A stretch of 64,000 nucleotides of DNA from Bacillota bacterium (GTDB lineage Bacteria; Bacillota; Clostridia; Christensenellales; UMGS416), in the NCBI GenBank assembly GCA_023435705.1, contig JAEYRH010000016.1:310001-374000 (forward strand), in the 5' to 3' direction. Positions within the stretch are counted from its first letter, which is position 1; each line of letters starts with the position of its first letter. The notes below the pieces were generated by a model. That model did no database searches and was not told the DNA's origin. It saw only the letters and a list, made by a program, of their open reading frames with translations. Shown here in pieces: positions 17,078 through 26,843 of the stretch. Made by a program: the position numbers and the translations under genes.

Positions 17078-18915
17078 TTTGCCCCTCCGCACACATTCTG
17101 CATACCGCAGCCAAAGCATCCGTCACGGCAGTCATCGGTTGTAATGCCCTGCTCTGCCCGCTGCCGCTCCGCCCATAGAAACTCCTTGCAGACGCCGGAG
17201 GTCAGGTGATCCCACGGTAAAATCTCACCCTCCCCCGCTCTACGATTGGCATAGAAGGCAGGATCAGTGTGGGTTTCAGTAAAGGCAATCTGCCAGCGAT
17301 CCATTGAGAAGTGCTCCCGCCAGCTGTCAAACCGGGCACCCAGCTGCCAGGCACGAAGCAGTGGCTTGGACATAGGCCTGCCGCCCCGGGCAAACGCCGC
17401 CTCCAGCAGCGACAGCCTGGCGTCGTGCCAGCTATAATCCACGCCGCCGATTCTCAACGCCTGTTTCAACAGTTTTTGTTTGCGTATGAGTTCATCCACA
17501 GTGTCCTGCCCGTCCCACTGGAAAGGTGTGTGCGGTTTGGGCACGAAGTTGGAAGTGCTTACCAGGATATTGACCGGCCTGCGTCGGCTTCCCTTGGGAA
17601 GCTTTCGGTATTCGTTTATGACCTTTCTGGCCAGGTCGGCAATGCCAAGCAGATCGTCGTCCGTTTCACCAGGTAAGCCCAGCATGAAGTAGAGCTTCAC
17701 CTTGTCCCACCCCGCCTCAAAAGCGTCGCGGACGCTGCGCATCAGGTCTTCTTCGGTCACATTCTTGTTGATCACGTCGCGCATGCGCTGGGTGCCAGCC
17801 TCCGGAGCCAACGTGAGGCCTGTGCGGCGACCGCCTTCCAGCGAGTCCATATACTCCTTGCCGTGGGCATCCAGGCGAAGCGATGGCAGTGACAGCGATA
17901 CGTTACCCGAACATGGGCCGGCCTTGAGCGCGGTCACCAACTCGGCAAAGCGGCTGTAATCGCCGGTGCTGAGTGAGGATAACGAAACCTCGTCATACCC
18001 GCTGTTTTTTAAGCTTTGTGCAGCCTGGCGCACCAGTGTCTCCACGGAGCGCTCGCGGATTGGGCGATAAATCGTGCCAGCCTGGCAAAAACGGCAGCCT
18101 CTGGTGCAGCCCCTGAAGACTTCCAGTGTCACACGGTCATGCACAATGTCCAGAAAGGGCACGATGGGCTTGTCCGGCCAGGGAGCGCTATCCAGGTCGG
18201 CGAGGATCCGTTTCCCCACCACACCGGGCACGCTGGCGGCGGTTGGCTGAATCGATTGTATTGTACCATCCTCGTGGTATTGCACCTCATACAGCGACGG
18301 CACATACACGCCGGGGATCGAGGCCAACTGCAGCAATAGCTTGTGTCGAGATAAACCACGCAGCTTTGCCTGCTTTACCACGTCCACCAGCTCACCGGTC
18401 ACTTCCTCGCCATCACCCAGCACAAAGCAATCGATGAACTCCCACAATGGCTCCGGGTTGAAAGCGCAGGGGCCGCCGGCGATTACCAACGGGTGAGCTT
18501 CATCACGATCAACTGCTTTCACTGGCAAGCCGGCCAGATCCAGCATGTTGAGCACGTTGGTGTAGCACATCTCGTATTGCAGTGTAAAGCCGATGATGTC
18601 AAACTCCTTGACCGGGTCGCCGCTTTCCAACCCATAGAGCGGAATCTCCGCTGTGCGCAGTTCCTTTTCCATATCGGCCCACGGCGCAAACACCCGCTCA
18701 CACCAGGTGTCTTCCCTGCTGTTCAGCACATGGTAGAGGATGCGGGTGCCCAGGTGGGACATGGCAATTTCATAGGCGTCCGGAAACGCAAACGCAAACC
18801 GAATGTCCACTGTTGACAGGTCTTTGACGACGGTATTGACCTCACCGCCGGTGTAGCGTGCGGGCCGCTCCACGCGGGGCAGGATGTGTTCATGCTTGAT
18901 GTTATACAATATCAT
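17074..18915 (-). CDS. TIGR03960 family B12-binding/radical SAM protein
   Basis: 613-residue radical SAM enzyme. The N-terminal part resembles a cobalamin-binding domain and the cluster motif CTRGCRFCQAG (Cys-x3-Cys-x2-Cys) follows near residue 290. The C-terminus carries more cysteines (CRDGCFGCGMQNVCGG). The ATG at 18915 lies 14 bases inside the rsmA end. Function is not known for the family. It is co-translated with the DUF2344 gene, and both lie between rsmA and ribonuclease G, pointing to RNA metabolism by context only. Confidence 0.9.
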   Translation of the reverse strand: MILYNIKHEHILPRVERPARYTGGEVNTVVKDLSTVDIRFAFAFPDAYEIAMSHLGTRILYHVLNSREDTWCERVFAPWADMEKELRTAEIPLYGLESGDPVKEFDIIGFTLQYEMCYTNVLNMLDLAGLPVKAVDRDEAHPLVIAGGPCAFNPEPLWEFIDCFVLGDGEEVTGELVDVVKQAKLRGLSRHKLLLQLASIPGVYVPSLYEVQYHEDGTIQSIQPTAASVPGVVGKRILADLDSAPWPDKPIVPFLDIVHDRVTLEVFRGCTRGCRFCQAGTIYRPIRERSVETLVRQAAQSLKNSGYDEVSLSSLSTGDYSRFAELVTALKAGPCSGNVSLSLPSLRLDAHGKEYMDSLEGGRRTGLTLAPEAGTQRMRDVINKNVTEEDLMRSVRDAFEAGWDKVKLYFMLGLPGETDDDLLGIADLARKVINEYRKLPKGSRRRPVNILVSTSNFVPKPHTPFQWDGQDTVDELIRKQKLLKQALRIGGVDYSWHDARLSLLEAAFARGGRPMSKPLLRAWQLGARFDSWREHFSMDRWQIAFTETHTDPAFYANRRAGEGEILPWDHLTSGVCKEFLWAERQRAEQGITTDDCRDGCFGCGMQNVCGGAK

Positions 18916-19765
18916 TCTCCAGTTTTTGTTTAGCCCGAAAGCCCTCGTCATACAACCGGTTGGCCAGCGAAGCAAACGCTGCCAGGTCCAGTTGCTCGGC
19001 CCTGCCTTGAGGGTCCAGCCCGGCCAGGGCTATTAGGCGTGAGGCGTCGTCACCACCCAGGTTGAAGGAGGCGGCCACATTGTTGCGCAGCGTCTTTCTG
19101 CGGGCAGCAAAGCACCCACGCACCGTTTTCTCAAACAGAGCCATGTCGTGCACTTTAGCCGGCTGCTGCTGCCGCACGGCCATTTTTAGTACAGCCGACT
19201 GCACCCTTGGCGGTGGGGAAAAGGCTCCAGCCGGCACAATGAAAGACCTCTCTGCCACCGTGCGGTACTGCACCGCCACAGAGATGGCTCCGTAATCCTT
19301 GCCACCCGGTGTGGAAACCAGCCGGTCTGCCACTTCCTTCTGCACCATCACAACAAGGCTGATCACCGGCAGGCCGCATTCCAGCAGCCGCATGATCACC
19401 GGCGTGGTGATGTAATAGGGCAGATTGGCAACCACCTTGAAGGGCTTGCCGCCAAAAGTGTCGCGCCAGATGGCCTGAAGGTCAACCTTCATGATATCTG
19501 CATGGACAATGGTGGTATTGGGATAAGGCGCAAGCCTGTCGCGCAGCCTGGGGATCAGTGCCCCGTCCAGCTCCACGGCTGCCACATTACAGGACCGCGC
19601 GGCCAGCACTTCGGTGAGGGTGCCCAAGCCGGGGCCAACCTCCAGCACACAATCCTCGCCGGACACCTCAGCGGTGTCTGCAATCTTGCTCAGTATCCCT
19701 TTGTCAAACAGGAAATGCTGCCCCAGCTTCATTCCACGAGGCTGCGTGTTCGTCTTTTTCGGCAT
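18902..19765 (-). CDS. rsmA: 16S rRNA (adenine1518-N6/adenine1519-N6)-dimethyltransferase
   Basis: KsgA/RsmA, which dimethylates the two adjacent adenosines in the 3' hairpin of 16S rRNA. Motifs: KLGQHFLFD at the N-terminus, SAM motif VLEVGPGLGTLTEVLA, acidic VELD, and the catalytic NLPYYITTPVI. 287 aa from the ATG at 19765 behind TTTGGGGGCC; the frame extends further upstream but the extension is not conserved-looking. A TATAAT box on the minus strand at 19788-19793 is a likely -10, with a poor -35. Confidence 0.95.
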   Translation of the reverse strand: MPKKTNTQPRGMKLGQHFLFDKGILSKIADTAEVSGEDCVLEVGPGLGTLTEVLAARSCNVAAVELDGALIPRLRDRLAPYPNTTIVHADIMKVDLQAIWRDTFGGKPFKVVANLPYYITTPVIMRLLECGLPVISLVVMVQKEVADRLVSTPGGKDYGAISVAVQYRTVAERSFIVPAGAFSPPPRVQSAVLKMAVRQQQPAKVHDMALFEKTVRGCFAARRKTLRNNVAASFNLGGDDASRLIALAGLDPQGRAEQLDLAAFASLANRLYDEGFRAKQKLENDIV

Positions 19766-19886
19766 ATGGCCCCCAAACAATGGCACTATTATACAACCAA
19801 CCGGCAAAATAAAAAAACCAGTTTGTGCATTATTGTCGCTCAATTCGTAGAAAATATCATTAAAGTATGCACCTGGAGGGATTTCC

Positions 19887-20915
19887 ATGAAACGTATGTT
19901 CTTCGTGTTGCTCGCCGCCGCTTTGGTGTTGACAGGCTGCAGGCAACCGATCAAGACCCCTGCCCCCTTGCCATCCGCTGCTGCTACCGCTGTGGAATCA
20001 GTGGCTCCGACGCCATCGGCGGCTCAGTCAAACGCCGAAGTCCCCAAGCTTCCGGAGCGCTTCGCCAACAAAACGGCAAAAGAAATGATCCTGAAAATTT
20101 ATGATATCAAGACCAAGCAAATCTCAGAGCTCCCACTGGAGGAATACCTGTGCGGCGTGCTGGCCGGTGAGATGCAGAAAGACTGGCCGGCGGAGGCGCT
20201 GAAGGCACAGGCGATCATCGCGCGTACCTTCCTGATGCAATTCCTTACGGAAAACGCAACCAGCAAAGTGAACAAGGACGCTGACATTTCCACCGATCCG
20301 GAGGAGTCACAGGCCTACGATGCATCAGGCATTGATGACAACATCAAGAAGGCAGTCAGTGATACCAGTGGCATGGTCATCGCTTACAACGGCCAGTTCA
20401 TCAGAGCGTGGTTCCACTCGGCTTCCGGTGGCAAGACCGCTGATGCGCAGGAAGGATTGAACTTCCAGGAAGAAAACCCGCCCTACATCCAGTCGGTTGA
20501 GTCAGACGAATCGAAAGCCCCAAAGGAGTTCACCGAATGGGAGAACACCTTTACAGCTGATGAGATCAGCGCGGGTCTGTCCAAGATGGCTGTCGGATCA
20601 GAGAAGGATATCTCCGACATCAAGCTGGGCAAGACCGGACCTTCCGGGCGGGCCACCACCATCATTGTGAATGGCAACGAAATTTCTGCACCTGAGTTTC
20701 GAATCGCAATGGATCCTTTGAAGTTCCGCTCCACCTTCATTACCGAGCTCAAATTCGACGGCAGCAAGATGACAGTGAAGGGCAAGGGCTACGGCCACGG
20801 TGTGGGCATGCCGCAATGGGGCGCATTCCAAATGGCCAGCGACGGCAAGAAGGCTGAGGACATCATCAACTATTACTTCAAAGGCGTGGCGGTGGTGAAC
20901 CTGTGGAATAAGTGA
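19887..20915 (+). CDS. SpoIID/LytB domain lipoprotein
   Basis: 342-residue secreted lipoprotein: signal peptide MKRMFFVLLAAALVLTGC with lipobox LTGC (lipidated Cys18), a Pro/Ala/Ser-rich linker to about residue 50, then the SpoIID domain. Key segments are LPLEEYLCGVLAGEMQKDWP, AQAIIARTF, the catalytic-type ARTFL and FHSASGG blocks, and GYGHGVGMPQWGA near the end. SpoIID is a lytic transglycosylase that trims denuded peptidoglycan strands during engulfment. Unlike spoIID proper it lies alone, opposite to its neighbours, so it may be a paralogue acting in spore or vegetative wall turnover. Confidence 0.88.
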   Translation: MKRMFFVLLAAALVLTGCRQPIKTPAPLPSAAATAVESVAPTPSAAQSNAEVPKLPERFANKTAKEMILKIYDIKTKQISELPLEEYLCGVLAGEMQKDWPAEALKAQAIIARTFLMQFLTENATSKVNKDADISTDPEESQAYDASGIDDNIKKAVSDTSGMVIAYNGQFIRAWFHSASGGKTADAQEGLNFQEENPPYIQSVESDESKAPKEFTEWENTFTADEISAGLSKMAVGSEKDISDIKLGKTGPSGRATTIIVNGNEISAPEFRIAMDPLKFRSTFITELKFDGSKMTVKGKGYGHGVGMPQWGAFQMASDGKKAEDIINYYFKGVAVVNLWNK

Positions 20916-20951
20916 CAGCTCAAATCCAGATTGGGCAGATCAGGCTTAAAA

Positions 20952-20979
20952 CAGGGGCGGGATTGTAACCCAGCCCCTG
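20952..20979 (+). terminator. Probable terminator after the SpoIID-like gene
   Basis: CAGGGGC-GGG / CCC-A-GCCCCTG hairpin with one bulge, followed by ACAGCATTTTC, between the convergent spoIID-like and ispDF genes. The T run is weak. Confidence 0.6.
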
Positions 20980-21008
20980 ACAGCATTTTCATGGCACATT
21001 CGGTTTCT

Positions 21009-22175
21009 TTACAACCTCACCAGCAAGGCAACCGCCCTGGCTGACATGCCTTCTTCCCTGCCCTCAAATCCCAGCGTTTCAGTGGTGGTGGCCTTGATGT
21101 TCACACAAGAAACGTCCACACCAAGGCAGCGGGCGATATTTTCGCGCATGGTTTGAATGTGTGAGGCGAGTTTGGGGCGCTGGGCCGCCACGGTGGCATC
21201 CACGTTGCCAGTGCGCCAACCTCGCTCTTTCAGCAGTGATGCCACATGCTCCAGAAGCAGCAGGCTTGAAATGTCCTTATAACTCAGATCGCTGTCAGGG
21301 AAATGGCGGCCAATATCGCCCAAACCCGCCGCACCCAACAGTGCGTCCATGATTGCGTGCACGAGCACATCGGCGTCGGAATGGCCAAGCAAGCCAAACG
21401 CGTGCGGGATCTCCACACCGCCCAGGATCAAAAGCCGGCCTTCCACCAGCTGATGCACATCATAGCCTTCTCCAATCCTCATCGCGCAAACACCGCCTTC
21501 CCTGGCTTGAACAATCGCTTCACCGTGGCGGATATCCTCTGGTGTGGTCAACTTGATATTGTCAGCTGAGCCCTCTACCAGCCACACCATATGACCGGCC
21601 AACTCGGCCACGGCGGCGTCATCGGTAGCCTCCATGCCCATAATGGACGCTTTCTCGTAAGCCTCCAGGATCAGACGGTAGCGGAAAGTTTGCGGGGTCT
21701 GCACATTCCACAGCTTGCTGCGGTCGGGCGTTGAGAAGACACTGCCATCGCTATCAGCTATTTTCACGGTATCACGGCTCTTAATGGCAGCTACGCCGGA
21801 GCCCTTTTCCCGGGCGGACTGTACTGTTCGCTCAATGATCTCTGATGTGGTAAACGGTCTGGCACCATCTTGAATGGCCACGATTTCACAATTTTCAGGC
21901 AATGCCTTCAAGCCCTGATATACCGACTGGCCTCTGGTTTCACCGCCAGCCACAACTGTCTTGAGCTTGCCAATGGCCCATTGAGCACCCAAATCGGAAC
22001 AGAATTCCAACCTCTCCGAGGCTGTCACAAGGCAAATCCAGTCGATTACTGCGCAAGCCTCAAATGCCTCCAGGCAGCGGCGCAAGGCTGGCTTGCCATT
22101 AAGGCTGATCATCCCCTTATCGCCACCACCCATGCGCGTGGAATGGCCGGCGGCCACAATGATGGCGCATACCAT
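21009..22175 (-). CDS. ispDF: Bifunctional MEP cytidylyltransferase / MECDP synthase
   Basis: Two steps of the non-mevalonate isoprenoid pathway in one chain of 388 aa. IspD part: IIVAAGHSTRMGGGDKGM at the N-terminus and VQTPQTFRYRLI. IspF part from about residue 230: RIGEGYDVHQL (metal-binding Asp/His), GLLGHSDADVLVHAIMDALLGAAGLGDIG and the C-terminal ATTTETLGFEGREEG. ATG at 22175; an in-frame TTG two codons earlier is possible. It follows rqcP by 2 bases. Confidence 0.96.
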   Translation of the reverse strand: MVCAIIVAAGHSTRMGGGDKGMISLNGKPALRRCLEAFEACAVIDWICLVTASERLEFCSDLGAQWAIGKLKTVVAGGETRGQSVYQGLKALPENCEIVAIQDGARPFTTSEIIERTVQSAREKGSGVAAIKSRDTVKIADSDGSVFSTPDRSKLWNVQTPQTFRYRLILEAYEKASIMGMEATDDAAVAELAGHMVWLVEGSADNIKLTTPEDIRHGEAIVQAREGGVCAMRIGEGYDVHQLVEGRLLILGGVEIPHAFGLLGHSDADVLVHAIMDALLGAAGLGDIGRHFPDSDLSYKDISSLLLLEHVASLLKERGWRTGNVDATVAAQRPKLASHIQTMRENIARCLGVDVSCVNIKATTTETLGFEGREEGMSARAVALLVRL

Positions 22176-22177
22176 CG

Positions 22178-22426
22178 TCAATCCTCCCTGATCTCACGGT
22201 AGAGCTCCGAAGCACCATGCCTGGACGCGGCTTCCCGCACATCCAGCACCTCGTAGCGGCCGGTGTGGTTTCCAAATGCGATCTCAATGAGGTCGCCGGG
22301 TTTCACTTCCACGGAGGCTTTGGCGGGCTTGCCGTTGATGCTGACAAGGCCCACATCGCAAGCTTCGTTGGCAACAGTTCTTCTCTTGATAATCCTTGAA
22401 ACCTTAAGGTATTTATCCAGGCGCAT
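22178..22426 (-). CDS. rqcP: S4-domain RNA-binding protein RqcP (YabO/Hsp15-like)
   Basis: 82-residue S4 protein: MRLDKYLKVSRIIKRRTVANEACDVGLVSINGK (in parts) is the S4 fold. In Bacillus RqcP cooperates with RqcH in C-terminal alanine tailing during ribosome rescue. In spore formers it usually lies between hup and yabP; here hup is upstream but ispDF follows, and yabPQ lies at 61 kb. The ATG is preceded by AGGAGGATGAACG. An 18-base perfect palindrome abuts this ribosome site. Confidence 0.9.
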   Translation of the reverse strand: MRLDKYLKVSRIIKRRTVANEACDVGLVSINGKPAKASVEVKPGDLIEIAFGNHTGRYEVLDVREAASRHGASELYREIRED

Positions 22427-22438
22427 CGTTCATCCTCC

Positions 22439-22456
22439 TGAGACAGGCCTGTCTCA
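22439..22456. repeat. 18-base perfect palindrome upstream of rqcP
   Basis: TGAGACAGGCCTGTCTCA reads identically on both strands and touches the rqcP ribosome site (AGGAGG). With no loop it is better suited to binding a dimeric protein than to forming an RNA hairpin. Confidence 0.75.
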
Positions 22457-22465
22457 ATAACTGCC

Positions 22466-22492
22466 AAAAGGCGGGTAATCGCTACCCGCCTT
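22466..22492 (-). terminator. Intrinsic terminator after HU gene
   Basis: Minus strand AAGGCGGGTA-GCGA-TTACCCGCCTTTT, 24 bases past the hup stop. It separates hup from rqcP. Confidence 0.85.
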
Positions 22493-22516
22493 ATATCATG
22501 CAATATTTCTTGAACC

Positions 22517-22789
22517 TTATTTCAGGGAATCCTTGAAAGCCTTACCAGCCTTGAAAGAAGGCACGGTGGCGGCGGCAATGCTGATGGCTTTGCCAGTGCG
22601 GGGATTGATGCCTTCGCGGGCAGCGCGCTTCTTGGCCTCAAATGTGCCGAAACCGATGATCTGCACCTTTTCGCCATTGTTGAGGGCACCGGTGATGGAA
22701 TCCAGCAGGGCGTTCAACGCCTTTTCAGAATCCTTCTTGGTCAGTTCGCTTTTTTCCGCAATTGCGGAGATGAGTTCGGCCTTATTCAC
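22517..22789 (-). CDS. hup: HU family DNA-binding protein
   Basis: 90-residue nucleoid protein that bends and compacts DNA as a dimer. MNKAELISAIAEKSELTKKDSEKALNAL (in parts), the GFGTFEAKKRAAREGINPRTGK signature and the beta-arm are all present. GAGGAGG precedes the ATG. It has its own promoter and terminator, in keeping with high expression, within the conserved mazG-hup-rqcP neighbourhood. Confidence 0.97.
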   Translation of the reverse strand: MNKAELISAIAEKSELTKKDSEKALNALLDSITGALNNGEKVQIIGFGTFEAKKRAAREGINPRTGKAISIAAATVPSFKAGKAFKDSLK

Positions 22790-22832
22790 GATATTTCCTC
22801 CTCAAAGTATTCTTTGGTACTGAAGCAGGTTC

Positions 22833-22861
22833 ATTCTAATATATATACCGTTATTACGCAA
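22833..22861 (-). promoter_or_regulatory. Predicted sigma-A promoter for hup
   Basis: Minus strand TTGCGT, 17-base spacer, TAGAAT, in an AT-rich segment about 45 bases before the hup start. Confidence 0.6.
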
Positions 22862-22885
22862 GTATTTTTATACAGAATCCCCTAT

Positions 22886-24343
<1,458 letters not shown>

Positions 24344-24355
24344 ATCCAGCGCCTC

Positions 24356-25999
24356 CTATCCCCGTAAAAGCTTGTGACGATCCAAAAAATCGGTCAGCTT
24401 CCCCCCGCCTGGTATGTATGCCATCTCCTCACGCCCCAGAGCTCCAAACAAAACGGCACACACAGCATACAAAGGAATCGCAACGATGACTGCGATTACT
24501 GTTGACAAGCTTGTGCCAATATAGACAGAGACAAATGTCGCAATCGCCCATGCCGCAGCGCCCATTACGATCGAGGCAAGCCCCGGCCGTATCAGCATTC
24601 CAGAAAAATCAAGGCGTATGCCTGCTGCTCTCTTTAAGAAGAACAGATTGATTATCGCTGGAATCAGATAGCAGACAATTGTGCCGATCGGCGCACCATG
24701 AATATTAATAGCAGGAATGCCAATCAGGATATAGTTTAATACAATCTTCGTCATAGCCCCCACGGCAAGGCTAACCATTGGCACATAAACCTTACCCAAG
24801 CCTTGCAACGTGCCGTTGGTAGACTGCACAATAGACAAGAAAATGACGCTGATCGATGAGGTTACCAGAAGACTGGCTCCCACAACCAACTGCTCCGGGC
24901 TTTCAAACGCCGAGCTGAACAGCAGGCTAAGAATTTGCTTGGATAATACAGCCAGTCCAACTGCAGACGGTAATGAAACCAGCATTGTGATTCTTAGCCC
25001 GATTCTGCTTTTCCGCTCCACAGACTTGAAGTCCCTGCGTTCTCTCGACTCCGCGATGGCTGGGATAAGGCTGGTGCTGAGTGACAAAGATAAAACGCTT
25101 GGCACATTCACCAGCACGTTGACGACGCCACTCAAAATTCCATAATATACGCGGGTAGTTTGAGCTTCCCAGCCTAATGCACTCAACTGATTCATAACGA
25201 TCGCTGCGTCACCAAGCGCAGCAAGAGGCAGAAATATCGCGCCGGCTACCATGGGCAAGGCAAGCCTTGTCAACCGTTTGGCCAGCAAAGAATATGGTTC
25301 AGGTGTATGGGTAGTTTCCGGTGCAAAACCGTCCTCCTCTGTCACTTGGTCAAGGAGCCGCTTCTTTCGTGAATACGTGATCATCAAATACACCAATGCG
25401 ACCACCTCGGAGAGCACCACACCCCACATCGCACCGGCGGCTCCGTATTCCACTCCATATCTGTTCAGATATCCTGCAATCAAAAAGCCAGGAAATATCT
25501 TAACAACCTGTTCCCATATTTGAGAAATCGCTGTAGGTGTCATATTTTGAAGGCCTTGAAAATACCCTCTGTACGCTGTGATGACAGCTACAAAAAACAG
25601 AGCCGGCGCAGCAGCCAACATACTGGGTTGGGCAAGCGGGCCGCTTTTTGGTGCAATCATATTGGCAATCATACCACTGCCCATGGCCATCGCTATGGAA
25701 CTAAGCAGGCCGATTATGGAGAGCAGAACCAAGCTTACACGAAAGACCCTTTGCGCATTGACTCTATCGTGATGAACCATCCGTTCAGAAACCATTTTGG
25801 AGATTGCCCCTGGAACGCCAGCAGTCGACAATGTCAACAGCAATCCGTATACGGGATAAGCCAATTGATATAGGCCGACCCCTTCACTACCCAGAATATT
25901 TGTCAGCGGTATCCGGTAAAGCGCCCCAATGATGCGTACAATCACACCGGCCAACGCCAATATCGCCGCACCTTGGAGGAAGCTCTTCCTGCTCATCAT
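24356..25999 (-). CDS. spoVB: SpoVB/MurJ-like polysaccharide flippase (stage V sporulation protein B)
   Basis: 547-residue MOP-superfamily membrane protein with about 14 hydrophobic helices, starting MMSRKSFLQGAAILALAGVI. SpoVB is thought to flip lipid-linked precursors for spore cortex synthesis. The pair spoVT-spoVB followed by mazG is a standard spore-former order, which supports this name over other oligosaccharide flippases. The first of two ATGs (25999) sits close to CAGGTGA; the second, 25996, is equally possible. Confidence 0.88.
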   Translation of the reverse strand: MMSRKSFLQGAAILALAGVIVRIIGALYRIPLTNILGSEGVGLYQLAYPVYGLLLTLSTAGVPGAISKMVSERMVHHDRVNAQRVFRVSLVLLSIIGLLSSIAMAMGSGMIANMIAPKSGPLAQPSMLAAAPALFFVAVITAYRGYFQGLQNMTPTAISQIWEQVVKIFPGFLIAGYLNRYGVEYGAAGAMWGVVLSEVVALVYLMITYSRKKRLLDQVTEEDGFAPETTHTPEPYSLLAKRLTRLALPMVAGAIFLPLAALGDAAIVMNQLSALGWEAQTTRVYYGILSGVVNVLVNVPSVLSLSLSTSLIPAIAESRERRDFKSVERKSRIGLRITMLVSLPSAVGLAVLSKQILSLLFSSAFESPEQLVVGASLLVTSSISVIFLSIVQSTNGTLQGLGKVYVPMVSLAVGAMTKIVLNYILIGIPAINIHGAPIGTIVCYLIPAIINLFFLKRAAGIRLDFSGMLIRPGLASIVMGAAAWAIATFVSVYIGTSLSTVIAVIVAIPLYAVCAVLFGALGREEMAYIPGGGKLTDFLDRHKLLRG

Positions 26000-26089
26000 T
26001 CACCTGCCGGTTGAAAAAATCTTAACCATTATACCTGCACATTGGAAAGTATACAACAAATTGGCTTTTGGTATGCCAAGCCAAAAGGA

Positions 26090-26115
26090 AAGCCGCACGG
26101 ATTGCCGCGCGGCTT
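26090..26115 (-). terminator. Intrinsic terminator after spoVT
   Basis: Minus strand AAGCCGCGCGG-CAAT-CCGTGCGGCTT then TCCTTTTGG; one G-T pair in the stem. It lies between spoVT and spoVB. Confidence 0.75.
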
Positions 26116-26141
26116 GAGGATCGATTCTATGTTTGATCCCG

Positions 26142-26696
26142 TCACTGCTCCATCTGCTTACCCATGAAATTTGCCGCAGTTTTTGCGGACTTCATCTCGG
26201 TCTCACCCATTTGCGCGCCGGGCTCACGGCTCAGAAGCAACACCGCACCGATGGGCTCGCCCTCCGAAATGATTGGCACGATGGTCTGCGCCGAATAACC
26301 ACTGCCGTCTTCTTCATCGGATGTTATCGGCAGCATGGTGCCGTTTTTCCCCTCTGCCTGGTGGTTTTTGCGCTCCGTCATTAATTGCTCCACAGCCTCG
26401 TTCAGCGCTTTGTCAATATACTCCTTGCGTGTTGTTCCAGCCGTGGCCAGGATCGCATCCCGATCGGCAATGCAAGCAACATGGCCAAGAGACTTGTTCA
26501 GGCTCTCTGCAAATTGCTTGGCAAATTCTCCCAACTCGCCGATGGGTGAGTACTTTTTAAGGATCACTTCACCTTCGCGGTCTGTGAATATCTCAAGGGG
26601 GTCTCCCTCCCTGATCCTGAGGGTGCGCCTTATTTCCTTGGGAATAACCACTCTTCCCAGCTCATCTATTCTTCTGACTATGCCGGTGGCTTTCAA
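26142..26696 (-). CDS. spoVT: Stage V sporulation protein T, AbrB-type regulator
   Basis: 184-residue transcription factor that modulates forespore (sigma-G) genes. Residues 1-50 are the swapped-hairpin AbrB domain (MKATGIVRRIDELGRVVIPKEIRRTLRIREGDPLEIF in parts). The rest is a GAF-like sensor domain ending LLLSREPGAQMGETEMKSAKTAANFMGKQMEQ. Length and domain order match SpoVT and not the short AbrB. AAAGGAGG precedes the ATG. It precedes spoVB as in other spore formers, and a sigma-G-like promoter lies upstream. Confidence 0.95.
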   Translation of the reverse strand: MKATGIVRRIDELGRVVIPKEIRRTLRIREGDPLEIFTDREGEVILKKYSPIGELGEFAKQFAESLNKSLGHVACIADRDAILATAGTTRKEYIDKALNEAVEQLMTERKNHQAEGKNGTMLPITSDEEDGSGYSAQTIVPIISEGEPIGAVLLLSREPGAQMGETEMKSAKTAANFMGKQMEQ

Positions 26697-26725
26697 GCAT
26701 TTTCCCTCCTTTTTCTCTGTGGGTA

Positions 26726-26755
26726 TAGTATCTTTTCAAATCCACCGGATTATGC
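26726..26755 (-). promoter_or_regulatory. Candidate sigma-G promoter for spoVT
   Basis: Minus strand GCATA, 18-base spacer, GATACTA, ending about 30 bases before the spoVT start. It resembles the forespore sigma-F/G pattern (GYATA and CATAMTA); one base of the -10 differs. No sigma-A pair is evident. Confidence 0.45.
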
Positions 26756-26799
26756 GTTTGATGGCAGTTCATGGTCAAGAAGATTATGGCAGAAAAAAA

Positions 26800-26834
26800 C
26801 AAAAGCCGTCCGGATCTCCTCCGGGCGGCTTTTG
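26800..26834 (-). terminator. Intrinsic terminator after the LCP gene
   Basis: Minus strand ACAAAAGCCGCCCGGA / TCCGGACGGCTTTTGT with a run of T following (TTTTTTTC). Starts a few bases past the LCP gene stop at 26844. Confidence 0.9.
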
Positions 26835-26843
26835 TAAGCTCTA

